Of a DNA stretch of 64,000 nucleotides, positions 1 to 10,958 are shown one piece after another. Origin of the DNA: Nelumbo lutea (Eukaryota > Streptophyta > Magnoliopsida > Proteales > Nelumbonaceae). The notes below the pieces were generated by a model that worked only from the letters and a program-made list of their open reading frames with translations, did no database searches and was not told where the DNA came from. Both the position numbers and the translations under genes were made by a program. Positions within the stretch are counted from its first letter, which is position 1; every line of letters starts with the position of its first letter. The stretch lies in the NCBI GenBank assembly GCA_022828595.1, contig JAKGHH010000001.1, positions 140,201,017-140,265,016 on the forward strand. Reading direction: 5' to 3'.

Positions 1-648
1 TCAATACTGAAAGCTCGTTTAGCTAGGGAGTTTGACATGAAGGATCTGGGGGCGGTTAATCAGATTCTTTGAATGATGTTATATAGGGACAGAAAGAACA
101 TAAAAGTCTGGATAACTCAAAAGAGCTTTGTTCAAAGGGTCTTGCGACGCTTCAACATGCAAGATTCCAAACCAGTCAGTATCCCATTTTCTGTTGGTTG
201 CAAGTTGTCTTCGGAACAATCACCTAGCACTGAAGCTGAGAAGACAGAGATGTCCCACATACCATATTCATCAGCAGTAGGGAGCCTTATGTTTGCCATG
301 GTGTGCACCAGACCAGACATTGCACAAGTAGTGGGAGCAGTCAGTAAATTTATGGCAAATCCAAGAAGAGATCATTGGACTCGGTGAAGAGAATCCTTCG
401 GTATTTGAAGGGTACTTCTGAAATCTCCATTTGTAATAGTGGCCAAAGCTTAAAACTAGTTGGTTATGTGGATGGCAGATCTCATTACAGAAGATCCACA
501 TTAACAACAACGTTGCTGATATATTGACAAAGCTGGTGATAAGAGAGAAGTTCATCTGGTGCAGAACTTCTTTGGGACTTGAAGCCATATAGCAAGAGAT
601 GATCGACAACTATTCTCAAGCAAGTTTTTTTACTACGAAAATTGTTTT
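1..648 (+). pseudogene. Copia pol 3' end (RT / RNase H remnant), broken
   Basis: This is the end of a Ty1/copia polyprotein that begins left of the window. Residues typical of the end of the copia reverse transcriptase are readable: EFDMKDLG, then RDR, CTRPDIAQ and a DHW block. It is dead: a TGA at 70-72 replaces the usual glycine after QIL, and a frameshift near 384 moves VKRILRYLKGTS into another frame. The RNase H core is deleted around 480-490, because GYVDGRS runs almost directly into NNVADILTK, a motif of the extreme C-terminus. The coding trace ends with SLGLEAI and TAG near 590. It sits immediately upstream of a polypurine tract and LTR, as expected for pol. It is a different copia family from Copia-A below. 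Confidence 0.85.
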
Positions 649-660
649 CAAGTGGGAAAA
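649..660 (+). other. Polypurine tract of the left copia element
   Basis: CAAGTGGGAAAA lies directly before an LTR that starts TGTTGAAAAG. This is the usual place and composition of the plus-strand primer of a copia element. Confidence 0.7.
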
Positions 661-835
661 TGTTGAAAAGCATAAAAGGTGGGCCAGTCGGTGGCTCACC
701 GAATTTGCAATCGGTGGCCCACTGAACTGAGCCCACCATTTTGTTCGGTGGCACACCATTTGCAAACCACCGATTGTGGTTTGCTTAACTATGAAGAAAA
801 TTTTTAAAAAACCCCATTATACCCCTCAACTCAAG

Positions 836-843
836 TATAAATA
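836..843 (+). promoter_or_regulatory. TATA box in the left copia LTR
   Basis: TATAAATA followed by GGGG, about 175 bp inside the LTR. This is the probable U3 core promoter of the split LTR. Confidence 0.55.
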
Positions 844-1116
844 GGGGTCCCTTCTATGTATTTCAAAACACATACTCCATTTCATTTCAGTGTATAGTGT
901 ATACAGTGTGTTGAGAGGAGTATTGAGTTTGGGTGTAGAGTGTCGGGTAGTGTGATTCGGTAAGGCCATCTTTATATTTTTCCCTGTTTTATAATAAGAA
1001 GGAAGTTCCGAGTTGCTGCCCGTGGACGTAGGCATTTTGATCAAACCACGTAAATCTAGTGTTCTCTCTTTTTTCTTTCTTTATTGCTATCTGGTTTTTA
1101 TTTTCTTTCTATGCAC

Positions 1117-1123
1117 GTACAGA
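1117..1123. repeat. Target-site duplication of the gypsy element, left copy
   Basis: GTACAGA lies immediately outside the left gypsy LTR and is repeated at 12388-12394 outside the right LTR. Gypsy elements usually duplicate 5 bp, so the true duplication may be GTACA or TACAG with chance extension. Confidence 0.75.
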
Positions 1124-2022
1124 TGCGGCACGATCCGGACACTCCTAGCTGGCTACTGATTGGCTCCTTGTTGACAATGGATGACACCTAAGAAGAGGGA
1201 AAAGAAGGATTCCCGGTGGAAATACTCCGAAGCTTAAGTCAGAACGTTGGGGAAGGAGAAAGAAGAGTGCGAAGCTAAGAGTATAGGTCGCACTTTATCA
1301 CTGTGCTCATGAGATTAGCTCGCGAGCAAGTAAAGACTCGGGTTGAATATGAGAGTGTAGAAGTATTCAACAATCTGAGAAAAAAGATCTCTCTTCTCTC
1401 CTTTGCCTCAAGGGCTTTTATAGGGGAGTTCTTGTCAAATCGGGCATAACCGCCACTGGGCTCCTATCGCAGTCGCTACCTGCCAGGGCTGCATAGGTGA
1501 TCGTTACAACGTACCTCTTGATCGGATGAATGACACGTCTTAAAGGGGCAGGCACACCTCTGCCTATTAAGAGACGTGGGTGCAGACTGTTGAAATGACA
1601 AGGACTGCACCTTTAGTTAAGAGACGTGGCACAGTCTGATCGGTACGGTTTATCAGGTAGAAGCTTCCTGAGGAACGTTCGCACTGTTCATTCACGAGCT
1701 ACTTTATAGCGAGCCTAGGAATACTTCGGGGTTACCCTTACTAATATTGTTTTCTGGGGTGACTTATCCGCTTAGGGGCTGGAGCGAGCTGGTTTCCCTA
1801 ACTCACGAGCTGAAGTAGTCTTGGAGTATCCCCTTTTAGTTAGCTCGGGGGACCCGGAGCTTGTGTTGTAGCGATCTTCTCCTACAGCGAACTATGATAT
1901 AGCGAGCTGCTCTATGGGCTCGTTACTTAGCCATGATCAGGCTATGATCATGAGTTGTTGTCCATGTTGAGTCAGGTCCACATGTCATCATTTTATAGGT
2001 CGGGTCAAATCATCCTCCATCA
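1124..2022 (-). repeat. 3' LTR of the Tat gypsy element
   Basis: It matches 11475-12387 along its length, with scattered differences and small indels such as an extra GGGGATTCACCC-like stretch in the right copy. The minus-strand end TGATGG abuts a purine tract, identifying this copy as the 3' LTR. It holds a minus-strand TATA-like CTATAAAAG at 1415-1423. Confidence 0.85.
1415..1423 (-). promoter_or_regulatory. TATA box in the gypsy 3' LTR
   Basis: CTATAAAAG on the minus strand. The same motif is present at the equivalent place in the right LTR (11780-11788), so it was probably the element's promoter. Confidence 0.55.
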
Positions 2023-2039
2023 ATTGCCCCCCACTCCTC
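2023..2039 (-). other. Polypurine tract of the gypsy element
   Basis: On the minus strand GAGGAGTGGGGGGCAAT ends exactly where the LTR (TGATGG) begins. This is the normal place for the gypsy plus-strand primer. Confidence 0.65.
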
Positions 2040-2343
2040 GAGCTAAGAGTGTTGCCTTAGAGCAAGGAGTTCATGAAGTACGATGGACTGATTTGACTGA
2101 AATTCAAACTTGATTGACTGCTCACATTAAATGCGTTCGCGGGAATCGGGAGATTTTTTGACCTTTCATATTTCGAAAATGTGCTGAGGTGGCTCCTAAC
2201 TTCGGATGTTGTGCAGCCGTCGTTACCTCAATCATGGGAGATGTGCAACCAATCGCTTTTCGGTTTTAGAAGGTGTGCGGTCAGCACACCTGCGAACAGT
2301 TAGATCTGCCTTAATCTGGGCTTTGATTCGGAGGCGCAGAGTC

Positions 2344-2351
2344 TATAAATA
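2344..2351 (+). promoter_or_regulatory. Putative TATA box of the antisense gene
   Basis: TATAAATA followed by GGGGG, 129 bp upstream of the first ATG of the plus-strand extra gene at 2480. It lies inside the gypsy element but points against gypsy transcription. Composition and spacing fit a plant core promoter; activity is inferred. Confidence 0.5.
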
Positions 2352-2479
2352 GGGGGCCCTTTGGGTCTCACTTTCTCTCACGCCATCTTGCTATCTTCGG
2401 ATTCTGAGGTCGCGCATCTGTCAAGTCTACTCGAGTTCCTCAGTTTACTTCGTTCCATCTTTTCCGGTGAGTCTCGATT

Positions 2480-4260
2480 ATGTTAATCATGTCTGGGTAC
2501 CCGTACCATGCTCACCACCGGGGCGGTGACCGGGATGAGGATGCTCCATCGAGCTCGGGGGGAGCTTGGAAGCATGTCCCAGGGGCTCGACAGACCTCCG
2601 GTGACGGAGCCTCCACTTCCCGGGGAAGGGAGCCGATACCTTCGGCCCTTCCTCTATGACAGTAAGGAGACTTAGGTCTCTAATCAGCTATTTCCACCTT
2701 CCTGGGGACCTTGTCTACTGCCTTCCCACCGGTAACTTTCCATGGGAGCACGGCCCCAACGAGATAGTCATCTACCAGGAGCAGCTCGAGGCTGGCCTGC
2801 GTCTCCCCTTGCATCCCTTGATAGAGGAGGTGCTAAACCATTTTAACGTCACCATTGACTAGCTTCATCCCAACGCTATTCAGAACATGGTTGGGACTCT
2901 ATCCTTGTGTTGTTAATATTGTCTTCCTTTGGACCTTGACATCTTTTCCGCTATTCTCTATATAAAGAATGCTACCCCCGGGGCTCCACCGGAGAGGCGT
3001 CTTTACTACCTCTCCCCCCCACCGTGGCTACAAGCTCTTACACGAGCTACCGAATAAAAATTCCCGCCTGGAAGCGGGATTATTTTTGGTCCGCAACCCT
3101 GAGGGGTGCCCCTTCCCTACTTCTTGGAGGGGCGCTGTCAGGACTCCGGGGTCGAGCTAGACTCTGAAACTCAAAAAACGATGTTGTCCTGGGCATCAGT
3201 AGGCTTCCTCTGTTCGGACTACTTGACAGCCATCATGTCTGGTGTTGACTCGCGCCGTCTTCTTTCAAGCAACCAGAGGCGCAAAGTGAAGAGGTCGCGC
3301 CCCGACCAGACTCCCCCCTCTGGGGGTATTGAGTTCGGGTCTGCTGAGCCAAGCTTCACCTCTTTGCCGCCCGAAGTTCCGCCATCCCCATTCGAAGGAG
3401 GTGCTGGCGGGGCCAACCTCGAGGAGGGCGAGCTTCCGCAGCAAGGGGTGGTCCCCCTAAGTCCTTCTCAGTCATTTCCCTACCCGCAGCTCCTTGTGGG
3501 GAATTGGGAGGGTGTAAATGACTTCGTTGCGGCTCGTTGGAGGAGCTAGAGAGTGATTTGCAATGAAGAGGTCGCTAAGTGGGGGCCGATGGAGCTTGGG
3601 GATCTTGCCATGCTTGCTGCTTCTCACTGTATGGTGGTAAGTGGTCCTTCTCTTCTCCTTCGTCTTTCCTTCCCTTTTGTTGTCCTTTGATTCCAATCTC
3701 TTGTTGGTAGGTAAACATCACCATACACGCCATGGCCCTCTAGACGCATGCCCACTCTTGTGACGCTCATAACCAGAAGGTCAACATTCAGAAGCTCTAG
3801 GGCGAGCTCCTTCACACTCGCAAGGGGAGCGAGTCCCAGGAGCTGCTCGTCCAAAGACCAAGAGGCACAGATTGCCAAGCTTTCGGAAGAGAGTGCGCGC
3901 TACAGGGAGGAGTCGTTGAGGGTGGCAGCGGAGAAGGAGCTCCTTCGCCAATAGGTTCGGGACTTGGAGTCCACTCTTCTGGATCGAACTCAGAACTTCA
4001 ACAACATGGTGGAGGCTGAGCGAGAGAAGGTGGTCCGGGACTTCAAAGACTCCCAAGAATATCATCACCTCCAGGTAGAGTAATGCTCAAGTTCATACCG
4101 GTCCGGGTTCAAGCTCTACCGGTGGTTGGTCCGAAAGAAATTCTTTGGGCTCAACCTCGATGGCAGCACTATGAAGGGCCTGTCTCCCGAGATGGCGGGC
4201 CAGGCGGAGGAAGAGGAGCCTGACTCTCTGGAGGATGAGGACGAGGAGGTGGATCCCTAA
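2480..4260 (+). pseudogene. Antisense extra gene of a Tat retrotransposon (gypsy-type 'putative transposase' domain), degenerate
   Basis: Plus strand, opposite to and converging on the gypsy pol. The trace starts at ATG 2480 (MLIMSGYPYH), changes frame near 2650, and continues with a block readable from 2656 (LISYFHLPGD, PTGNFPWEHG, QLEAGLRLPLHPLIEEVLNH). A later open stretch (3106-3549) holds GFLCSDYLTAIMSG. The last part is charged and coiled-coil-like (SARYREESLRVAAEKELL, then VEAEREKVVRDFKDS) and ends in an acidic tail before TAA at 4258-4260. The globular block resembles the domain Pfam calls transposase (putative), gypsy type, known from antisense ORFs of plant Tat elements. Its function is unknown. 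Stops near 2860, 2911, 3052, 3547, 3741 and 3954 and several frameshifts show it is dead here. Confidence 0.7.
3637..3710 (+). other. Putative 74-bp intron in the antisense gene
   Basis: GTAAGT donor, pyrimidine-rich middle, TTGGTAG acceptor. Removing it joins HCMV to VNITIHAMA in one frame. A consistent plus-strand intron supports plus-strand transcription of an ancestral copy. Confidence 0.55.
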
Positions 4261-4757
4261 GGCTTCGGTGGCATTTGATCATCTGCTTTGACTTTTGGTG
4301 GCTCCCAGGTGCCATAAACCCGGTCTTGAAAGGATCTTTTCCTGGGCAGTTGTGCCCTTTTATTTTCTATTAGACTTTTTTGAGCTTTTTAGCTTGGTTG
4401 TTGTTTTGTTGTTTTTTTTTTTTTTTTGAGACAATAATGAAATTTTCTTTTTCTTCCATGTAAGGTGTGCTCTTTTTGTTTTTGCTAAAGCGATCTCTTC
4501 ACTTCGAGCTGTTAGGGCTATATGCCTACAATAAGACCTTTCAGCAGTTATGTTTAAGGCATCTCTATAGTATACTGCGGAGTGGTCACCATGTATGCCC
4601 GAATTACACGTTTGTTTCCTATACTTTGGTTCAACCAATGTGCGAAGACGAGCCATGCTTCATGGGGTTTGGACCCGATCTACCAACGCCTCTGATATTT
4701 CATACTTTGCCTTCGCCACTAAAACGACTAAGTCTTTCCTGGTGCTGAGTTTTTTTT
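4261..4757. other. Non-coding gypsy sequence between antisense gene and tandem repeat
   Basis: The first 150 bp are T-rich, with a run of 15 or more T at about 4411-4428, and probably form the 3' untranslated end of the antisense gene. No coding trace was recognised in the rest. Confidence 0.4.
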
Positions 4758-5028
4758 GTTAGCTCTGTGTTTTAGCCCTTAGGCTGAGGGGGTGACATAG
4801 TCTGCCCTTGAAGTTTGCCCATGCCATAGAGGCGATTGGGTCTTGTTGCACCAAGGTTGTGTTAGCTCGGCATTTTGGCCCTTAGGCTCCAGGAGTGACT
4901 CATGGTCTACTTAGTAGTTCACCCATGCCACAGAGGCGACTGGGTCTCATCGTGCCAAAGTCGTGTTAGCTCGACATTTTGGCCCTTAGGCTCTGAGAGT
5001 GACTGTGGTCTACTCAGTAGTTATAGGT
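4758..5028. repeat. 104-bp tandem repeat in the gypsy 3' region, about 2.6 copies
   Basis: Units start GTTAGCTC at 4758, 4861 and 4965, so the periods are 103 and 104 bp. Each carries GCCCTTAGGCT, and the first two carry CCATGCCA followed by AGAGGCGA. The repeat lies between the end of pol and the antisense gene, a part of Tat elements known to pick up tandem repeats. Confidence 0.75.
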
Positions 5029-6170
5029 AATATTACCTTAAGTTGACAATATTCCATGCCCGATGTACTTGTTTCCCTTCGAGGTCTCGATCTCGTATGC
5101 TCCTTCCCCGAGAACTCGTTTCACTCGGTATGGTCCTTCCCAATTCGGTCCGAGCTTGCCAACACCGGGCTCAAGTACCATAACTTTCTGAAGGACCAGG
5201 TCGCCAACGCGGAGGTTCCACTTCTTGAACCCGACGTTGTAGTACCGGGCTACTTTGTTGGAAAGCTGTAGTCCTGATATATGCGAGGTCCCTTGCTTTG
5301 TCGAGTAGGTCGAGGTTGGTATGTAGCTCGTCTCCATTTGCCTTAACATTGTAGGCTTCTAGTCGTAACGAGGGAATCTCGATTTCAACTGGGATGACTG
5401 CTTCGGTGCCATAGGTGAGGTTGAAGGGAGTTTCTCCTGTGGCAGTCTTCTCTGTGGTTCGGTAGGCCCATAAAACGCTGGGTATCTCATTTTCCCATAG
5501 TCATTTAGCTTAGTCTAGGCGTGCTTTCAGTCCGCGGAGAATAGCTCTGTTCGTAACCTCTGCTTGACCGTTTTCTTGAGGGTGTGCTACCGAAGTGAAG
5601 TTCTGTCGTATCCCCATGTCTCGGCACCAGTTCTGGAATTTTATGTCCTCGAACTACTTGCTGTTGTCAGAAATTAGCACCTAAGGTAAGCCAAAGCAGC
5701 ACACTATGTTCTTCCAAATATGTTCTGGATGTTTCGGGCTGTAATTGTTACGAGAGGTTCAGCTTCTACCCACTTGGTGAAATATTCCACTGATACCACT
5801 AGGAACTTCCTCTGGCCTGTCGCTGGTGGGAACGGCCCAAGTATGTTGATACCCCATTGTGCAAAAGGCCACAGGCTTGTGAGGTATTTGAGGCCAGCAG
5901 CGGGCTGATGATGGATGTTGGCATGATTCTGGCACTTGTCGCATTTTCTAACAAGTTCGGTGGCGTCTTATTTTATTGTTGGCCAGTAGTAGCCTTGTCG
6001 TAGTGTTTTTTGGGTGAGTGCCCTGCCCCCCAAGTGTCCTCCGCACAGGCCTTTATGAGTGTCGTGGAGTACAAGCTCTGCTTCGGAAGGTTGCAGGCTG
6101 CGTAGGTAGGGGAGCGTGTAGGATCTTTGGGACAGGTGTTCGTCTATTATGACGTATTTGGCCGACTGAC
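5018..6170 (-). pseudogene. Gypsy integrase and pol C-terminus, broken
   Basis: Read on the minus strand: a linker ending HLSQRS, then the zinc-binding and core regions. Visible pieces are HKGLCGGHLG, KCDKCQNHA, a WVEAEPL block, an ISDN motif, HPQENGQAEVTNR and WAYRTTEKTATGETPF. These carry HHCC-type and catalytic core features. The C-terminal part (5349-5038) holds VGDLVLQKV and KLGPNWEGPYRV, the usual end of gypsy integrase, followed after a frameshift by AWNIVNL. In-frame stops (for example before VLISDN and after ARLD) and frameshifts near 5350 and 5050 inactivate it. In the living element it would insert the cDNA into the host genome. Confidence 0.85.
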
Positions 6171-6172
6171 GC

Positions 6173-6760
6173 TTACCCTTCTAGCGGCATTGCGGTCCGC
6201 AGGGAGGGTCCCGTGTACCAGGAAGCTTGCGAGTGGGTCGATCCAGCTCGGCTCTGCTTGAACGACGGGAGTGACATCCTCTGCCCCTCGAGAATGCTAG
6301 ACCGAGGCAAGTCCTCTATGTACACGGTCCTCATGATGTTATCATTGGTGCTGGCCAACTGGGATAGGGCGTCGGCCTCAGCGTTCTCTGACCTTGGGAT
6401 TTGCCTGATGAAGTATGAGTAGAAGTTGAACAGGGCCTCCTGTACTTTGGCCAAGTAAGCAATCATGGTCAGTTCACGAGCTTCGTATTCCCCTGTGACC
6501 TGATTGACCACGAGCCGGGAGTCATTGTAGATGATAATGTGCTTGGCTTTCATTTCTTTGGCTAGTGCTAGCCCGGCTATCAACGCTTCGTACTTTGTTT
6601 CATTGTTGAATGTCGCGAATTCGAAGCATAGTGCGTACTCCAACTTTGTGCCGCTTGGGCCTTGCAGGACTATTCCGGCCCCGCTGTCTTGCTGGTTCAA
6701 GGAGCCATCTACGTGAAGGATCCAGGGATCCTCATCCTAGTTTGTGCTCGGCCTAACTAA
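6173..6760 (-). pseudogene. Gypsy RNase H domain (Tat-type second RNase H)
   Basis: On the minus strand HVDGSLNQQDSGAGIVLQG begins the domain. It is followed by NNETKYEALIAGLALA, IIIYNDSRLVVNQVTGEYEA and SENAEADALSQLAS. Together these supply the four acidic positions of an RNase H fold (D, E, D, D). The frame is open from about 6760 to 6173. Tat elements carry such an additional RNase H next to the degenerate one that follows RT. In the cycle it removes the RNA strand of the RNA/DNA hybrid. Confidence 0.8.
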
Positions 6761-6959
6761 GAGATATACCGCACTAGCTGCAACCTAACGGTGCTCAGAC
6801 TCGACCGGCCTGGGAGCATCGGGCTTGCCCGAGTTGGGGGCCTCGTGCTTAACCGGCCTGGGGACTTCGGTGCCGAAAGTGCATTCTGCAACAAAATCTG
6901 CTAAGGCTTGGGCTTTGATAGCAATTCGCGACTTATATTGGAGATCGTACTCGCTGAGC

Positions 6960-8255
6960 TCAATGGACCACTTCGTCAGTCAACCGGAAACCTCGGGCTT
7001 GAGTAAGACTTGCCTCAAAGGTTTGTTGGTGAGGACAACAACAATATGAGCTTGGAAGTATGGGCGGAGCTTTCAGGCTGCGATAACTAGTGCGTAGGCC
7101 AATTTTTCTATCTCTGGATATCATGTCTTTGCTCCCTGCAAACACTTTACTATCGTAGTAGATAGCCCGTTGGACCCGATCTACTTCCTTTATTAGTACC
7201 GAGCTGACCACTTCGTCGCTGGCCGAGAGGTACAACTCTAAAACATCGCCCTCTTCAAGCCGGGTTAAAACCAGAATACTGGCAATGTACCTTTTGATCT
7301 CGTCAAACACGAACTGACAATCTTGGGTCCATTTGAACCCTTTGCTTTTCATTGCCTTAAAGAAAGGTAGGCAGCGATCTGCTGATTTGGACATGAAGCG
7401 GCTCAAAGCGGCTATCCTGCCATTCAACCTTTGAACCTCTTTCGCTTTCTGAGGTGGTCTCATATCTAAGATGGCCTTTATCTTGTCCGAGTTGGCCTCG
7501 ATGCCACACCAGTTCACAATATACCCTAAGAATTTACCTAAAGCAACTCCAAAGACACACTTATTCGGGTTCAACTTTATATTGAATTTACGCATAATTT
7601 CAAAAACTAAGTTCAAGTCTTGTATTAATTCACAATAAAGTTGGGTTTTGACGACCATGTCATCTACATAACATTCCACTTTTTGGCCAATTAATAGCTC
7701 GAACAGTTTATTTACAAGCCTTTGGAAGGTCGCCTCGGCATTTTTTAACCCGAAGGGCAATACCTTGTAACACTACAGGCTGAGCTCGGTTATGAAGGTA
7801 GTTTTCTCCTCGTCTGCTGGGTCCATCCTGATCTGATTGTAACCCGAGTAGGCATCTAGAATGCTCAACAACTCATGCCTCGAGGTCGCGTCCGCTAGGC
7901 AGTCAATCATGGGGAGTGGGAAGTAGTCCTTTGGGCAAGCTCGATTCAGGTTGGTGTAGTCAACGCACATGCGCCATTTACCATTAGCCCTTTTCACCAG
8001 AACGGGGTTGGCCACCCAGCTCGGGTAATGGACTTCCCTGATAAAATCAGCTACAAGGAGCTTACCAACCTCCTCGTCGACTGCCCTCCACCGCTTTGGG
8101 GCTAGGTTGCATTTCTTTTGCTTAACAGGCCTAACTACAGGATCGGTATTTAGCTTATGAGTTATAATGCCGGGGTCAATGCTAGGCATCTCTACCGTAG
8201 ACCAAGCAAAAACATCTAAATTCTTAAGTAAAAATCGTACCAGTTCGGACCACAA
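6960..8255 (-). pseudogene. Gypsy reverse transcriptase, broken
   Basis: Two long minus-strand frames separated by one nonsense codon (TAG near 7770, in ELSL*CYKV) give an almost complete RT. The first (8255-7773) has FLLKNLDVFAWS, a WVANPVLVKRANGKWRMCVDY block, and the LDAYSGYNQI palm motif. The second (7760-6960) has MPFGLKNAEATFQRLVNK, the catalytic YVDDMVVK, and LGYIVNWCGIEAN. It passes into the connection/RNase H region (VLELYLSASDEVVSSVL) and loses frame near 7100. YVDD is intact, so most damage here is the single stop and the late frameshift. Confidence 0.88.
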
Positions 8256-8345
8256 GGGGTCCTCGGCAGAAGCGCCGATCTAAAGTGTTTGGGTTGGGTC
8301 CTCTACCAAGGTTAGAATGGAGACAGTCTCCTCCATAGGCGCATC

Positions 8346-9037
8346 TCACTCCTCGCTCTGCTCCACAGGTCGCTTTAGCTCGAGGTCATCGGCCACCTTG
8401 GCTTTTCCCTTGAGGGCGGCAACATAGCACTTACGGGACTCAAGCTGGTCACCCCTCGCTACCCCGATACCGAAATCCATGGGGAACTTCATGGCCAAGT
8501 AGTAGGTGGACACCACAGCCCACAAGGCATGGGTAATCGGCCGAACTACTATGGCATTGTATGGGGAGGGGGTCGCGACCACCAAGAAGTCGTGGTTGAG
8601 CCTTACAATGCTAGGCTAGGTGCCGACTTCCACAGGTACCGTTACTCTTCCCAGGGGCCGAACTTCCTCTCCGCTGAAGCCAACCAGGGGAGTGTTTGTG
8701 GGCTTTAGGTCACTCTTCTGAAGCTGGAGTTTGTCGAAGGCCACTTTGAAGAGGATATCCACCGAACTGCTTGAATCAATGAGGACTCGGTTGACTTCGA
8801 AGTCGTTGACCCTCATCTTTATGATGAGCGCGTTGTCATGAGGGTAGTGGACCCCATTCGCATTGTCCTCTGTGAAGAAGATGGGGTCTTCTGTCCTTGG
8901 CTGTTTTGGAGGGTTCTGCGCTTCCCTGCTAGATTCACGAGTTGACGCGTGAGCTGCTGCTGAAGTGCAACCCGCCATAATCGATCCTCTGACTATGACG
9001 TGGATGATCCCCGAACTAGTCTCTCTTCGGGGGCTGC
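8346..9037 (-). pseudogene. Gypsy gag C-terminus and aspartic protease, truncated by Copia-A
   Basis: The minus-strand trace starts inside gag (GIIHVIVRGSIM) because Copia-A is inserted at 9038. The protease follows with VNRVLIDSSSSVDILF, whose aspartate is the expected catalytic residue, and FSGEEVRPLGRVTVPVEV. A stop lies at 8616-8618, after which the same reading continues (SPYNAIVVRPITHALWAVVS). This links protease to RT in Tat elements. The N-terminal gag domain is absent from the window. Confidence 0.8.
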
Positions 9038-10958
9038 TGAAGGGATGAGAGATCCATCGTATGGACGCCCAAAGATTGCGGAATAAGGGGGCGAATTTCA
9101 AAAATTTCTTTTCCTTCAACTAGGAATCGCATTCCCTATTTAGAAAACCATATTTTCAATGATCAATCTTGAACCATAAACTGAACTAGATTTGAACCAA
9201 AAGGAGTAGGAGATGATTATACCTGATACAGAGAAACAATATCTCCCAACGAAGGTGTTCACGCCCAAGGAACGATACAAAGACTGCTCCCACTTAAGAT
9301 GGCACAGTGCAGGATGGAGCAAAATCAGTAGTGTTCTTCTCCAAGAACTCTGTCCTTCGCAAGAAATAGCAGAATGGCACGTGAGCACAGCTTCCTATCA
9401 ATTCTTCCTCCAAGAACTGACGTCAATATCAAATCTTGACTTCTCCCACAAGTGGAGATCGAACTGGCAAAACAGGGCAGCAAGAATAGGGATGCGGCAA
9501 GAAAGAATTCTGCAGGGATGCTTAATTCTTCCTTCTTGATTTTAGCACTAAAGAGGATCTGAGTGTGTCTTCTCAAGGCTGCCGCCCCCTTCTTCTTTTG
9601 TTAATCCTAAAGGATCAGCTCCTAATGCTTATCCAAATCATATTTGGATCAGCCCTCCTAATGCTTATCCAAACCCTTATCTTATCTACAGATTAGATTA
9701 ACTTTTTCCTAATCTCATTAGGAGGTTTCTAGATCTGAATGTGATTCAGATCTGGACTCTCTGAGTGGATAGGGTCAAGACCATATCCTATCTGCTAATC
9801 CATCTCAGAATTCGCCCCATTATTAACTAATTAAATAGTCCAGTTCGAAATGGGCTTTAGACCCATTAAGCTTATGTGCTCACTTAACCTTCCTAACTGC
9901 TGCCCAGTTGGGCTTCCTTGTATGGTGTGGGACCCAAGCATTGATCTACACATCAGCCACATGGGTTTGGCCCAGCCTTTGTTACAAGGCCTGGCCGAAT
10001 ACACTGTTATGGACAGTGCACCCCTTGAAACCCATCAAATAGGCTCTATGGGCCCAACACTCACCCTAAGTGGTCCCTGGGCCAATCCACCTCGTAACAC
10101 CCAGGGACTATGGGCAGATGCAAGATTAGCCCATCAGGTATTATCCTCAATGGTCTTACACATAACCTCTCAGCCCATAATGATCATACACTACCCGACA
10201 AGAGAGGACATCTCCCTCGGCTACAAGGAACAGTGTTGCACTCTCTGCTCATATGGATCCCGGGAATTAAAACCTTTTTGCAAACCTTTTAGAAACCATA
10301 ATATATATACTTTTATATCTCATACAAAATATATTTTGCAAAACAAATCTCAACGATTGAAATCGGCTGCTAGCAGTCTTGGTTTCCATAGTGAGAGTGC
10401 ATCCCTGATCATTACCTTTGCCTGACAAAGGGGCTGATCCTATCACTATGATCACCCACTCAAATGAATTCTCAGACTATCCCAACATACCCAGGTTTTG
10501 ACCCCCGCTAAGGATCTCACTGATTGGTACATCAAAGACAGCCTAAGCCAACATCCAGTGCAGTATCATAATCGAGTCTAGGGGTCGAGTGTAACTTTCC
10601 AGTTTTGCCCATCAATCTCCAAGGTCCAGGGCAATACTATAAATCTGGTCCGATTCATAGATTCAATTAATATTACACTATATGTGCCTAGGGTCTCACC
10701 CTAGTAGCTGAGACAAGCCACCCCAACCGTCTTGGTGGCACCACAGTGTCAGCCTTGTCAGGATAGGTCTCCCCAAACCGACCCACTGGCTGTGAATATT
10801 TTAAACTAACACGAGTCTCATTAAGTGTCCAGTTTAAGAGTATTACACAGAAACATACCAAGGGAACATGAATCAAATATGCACTTTTATTCATTTACAA
10901 TAAACTCATAAAGTACATCATTCTGATTGAAGCTAAGGGCATGCAAAACTGTCTAACA
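9038..10958 (-). repeat. Copia-A LTR, copy 1
   Basis: 1921 bp, plus-strand ends TGAAGGGATGAGAG and CTGTCTAACA. The minus-strand form is therefore TGTTAGACAG...CCCTTCA, a canonical TG...CA LTR. It matches the LTRs at 37369, 44432, 51940 and (inverted) 58657. Confidence 0.88.

Larger units (their letters stand above)
661..1123 (+). repeat. 3' LTR of the left copia element, first piece (split by gypsy insertion)
   Basis: The LTR starts TGTTGAAAAG after the polypurine tract. It holds a core promoter (TATAAATA, 836-843) and GGTGG-rich repeats, including a perfect 10-bp inverted repeat, CAATCGGTGG (708-717) against CCACCGATTG (767-776). It has no canonical CA end here. The sequence stops at GTACAGA (1117-1123), where the gypsy element begins, and resumes at 12395. 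The rejoined LTR would be about 490 bp, a normal copia size. Confidence 0.75.

Noticed and set aside
5056..7049. Several short plus-strand frames opposite gypsy pol
   Set aside because: They are shadows of the minus-strand integrase, RNase H and RT reading, which carries the motifs.
9850..10425. 191-codon plus-strand frame inside Copia-A LTR 1, with related frames at 45251-45664 and 52774-53001
   Set aside because: It lies antisense to the element in LTR sequence and is shortened or shifted in the other LTR copies. No protein family is recognisable, so it is treated as a chance frame.
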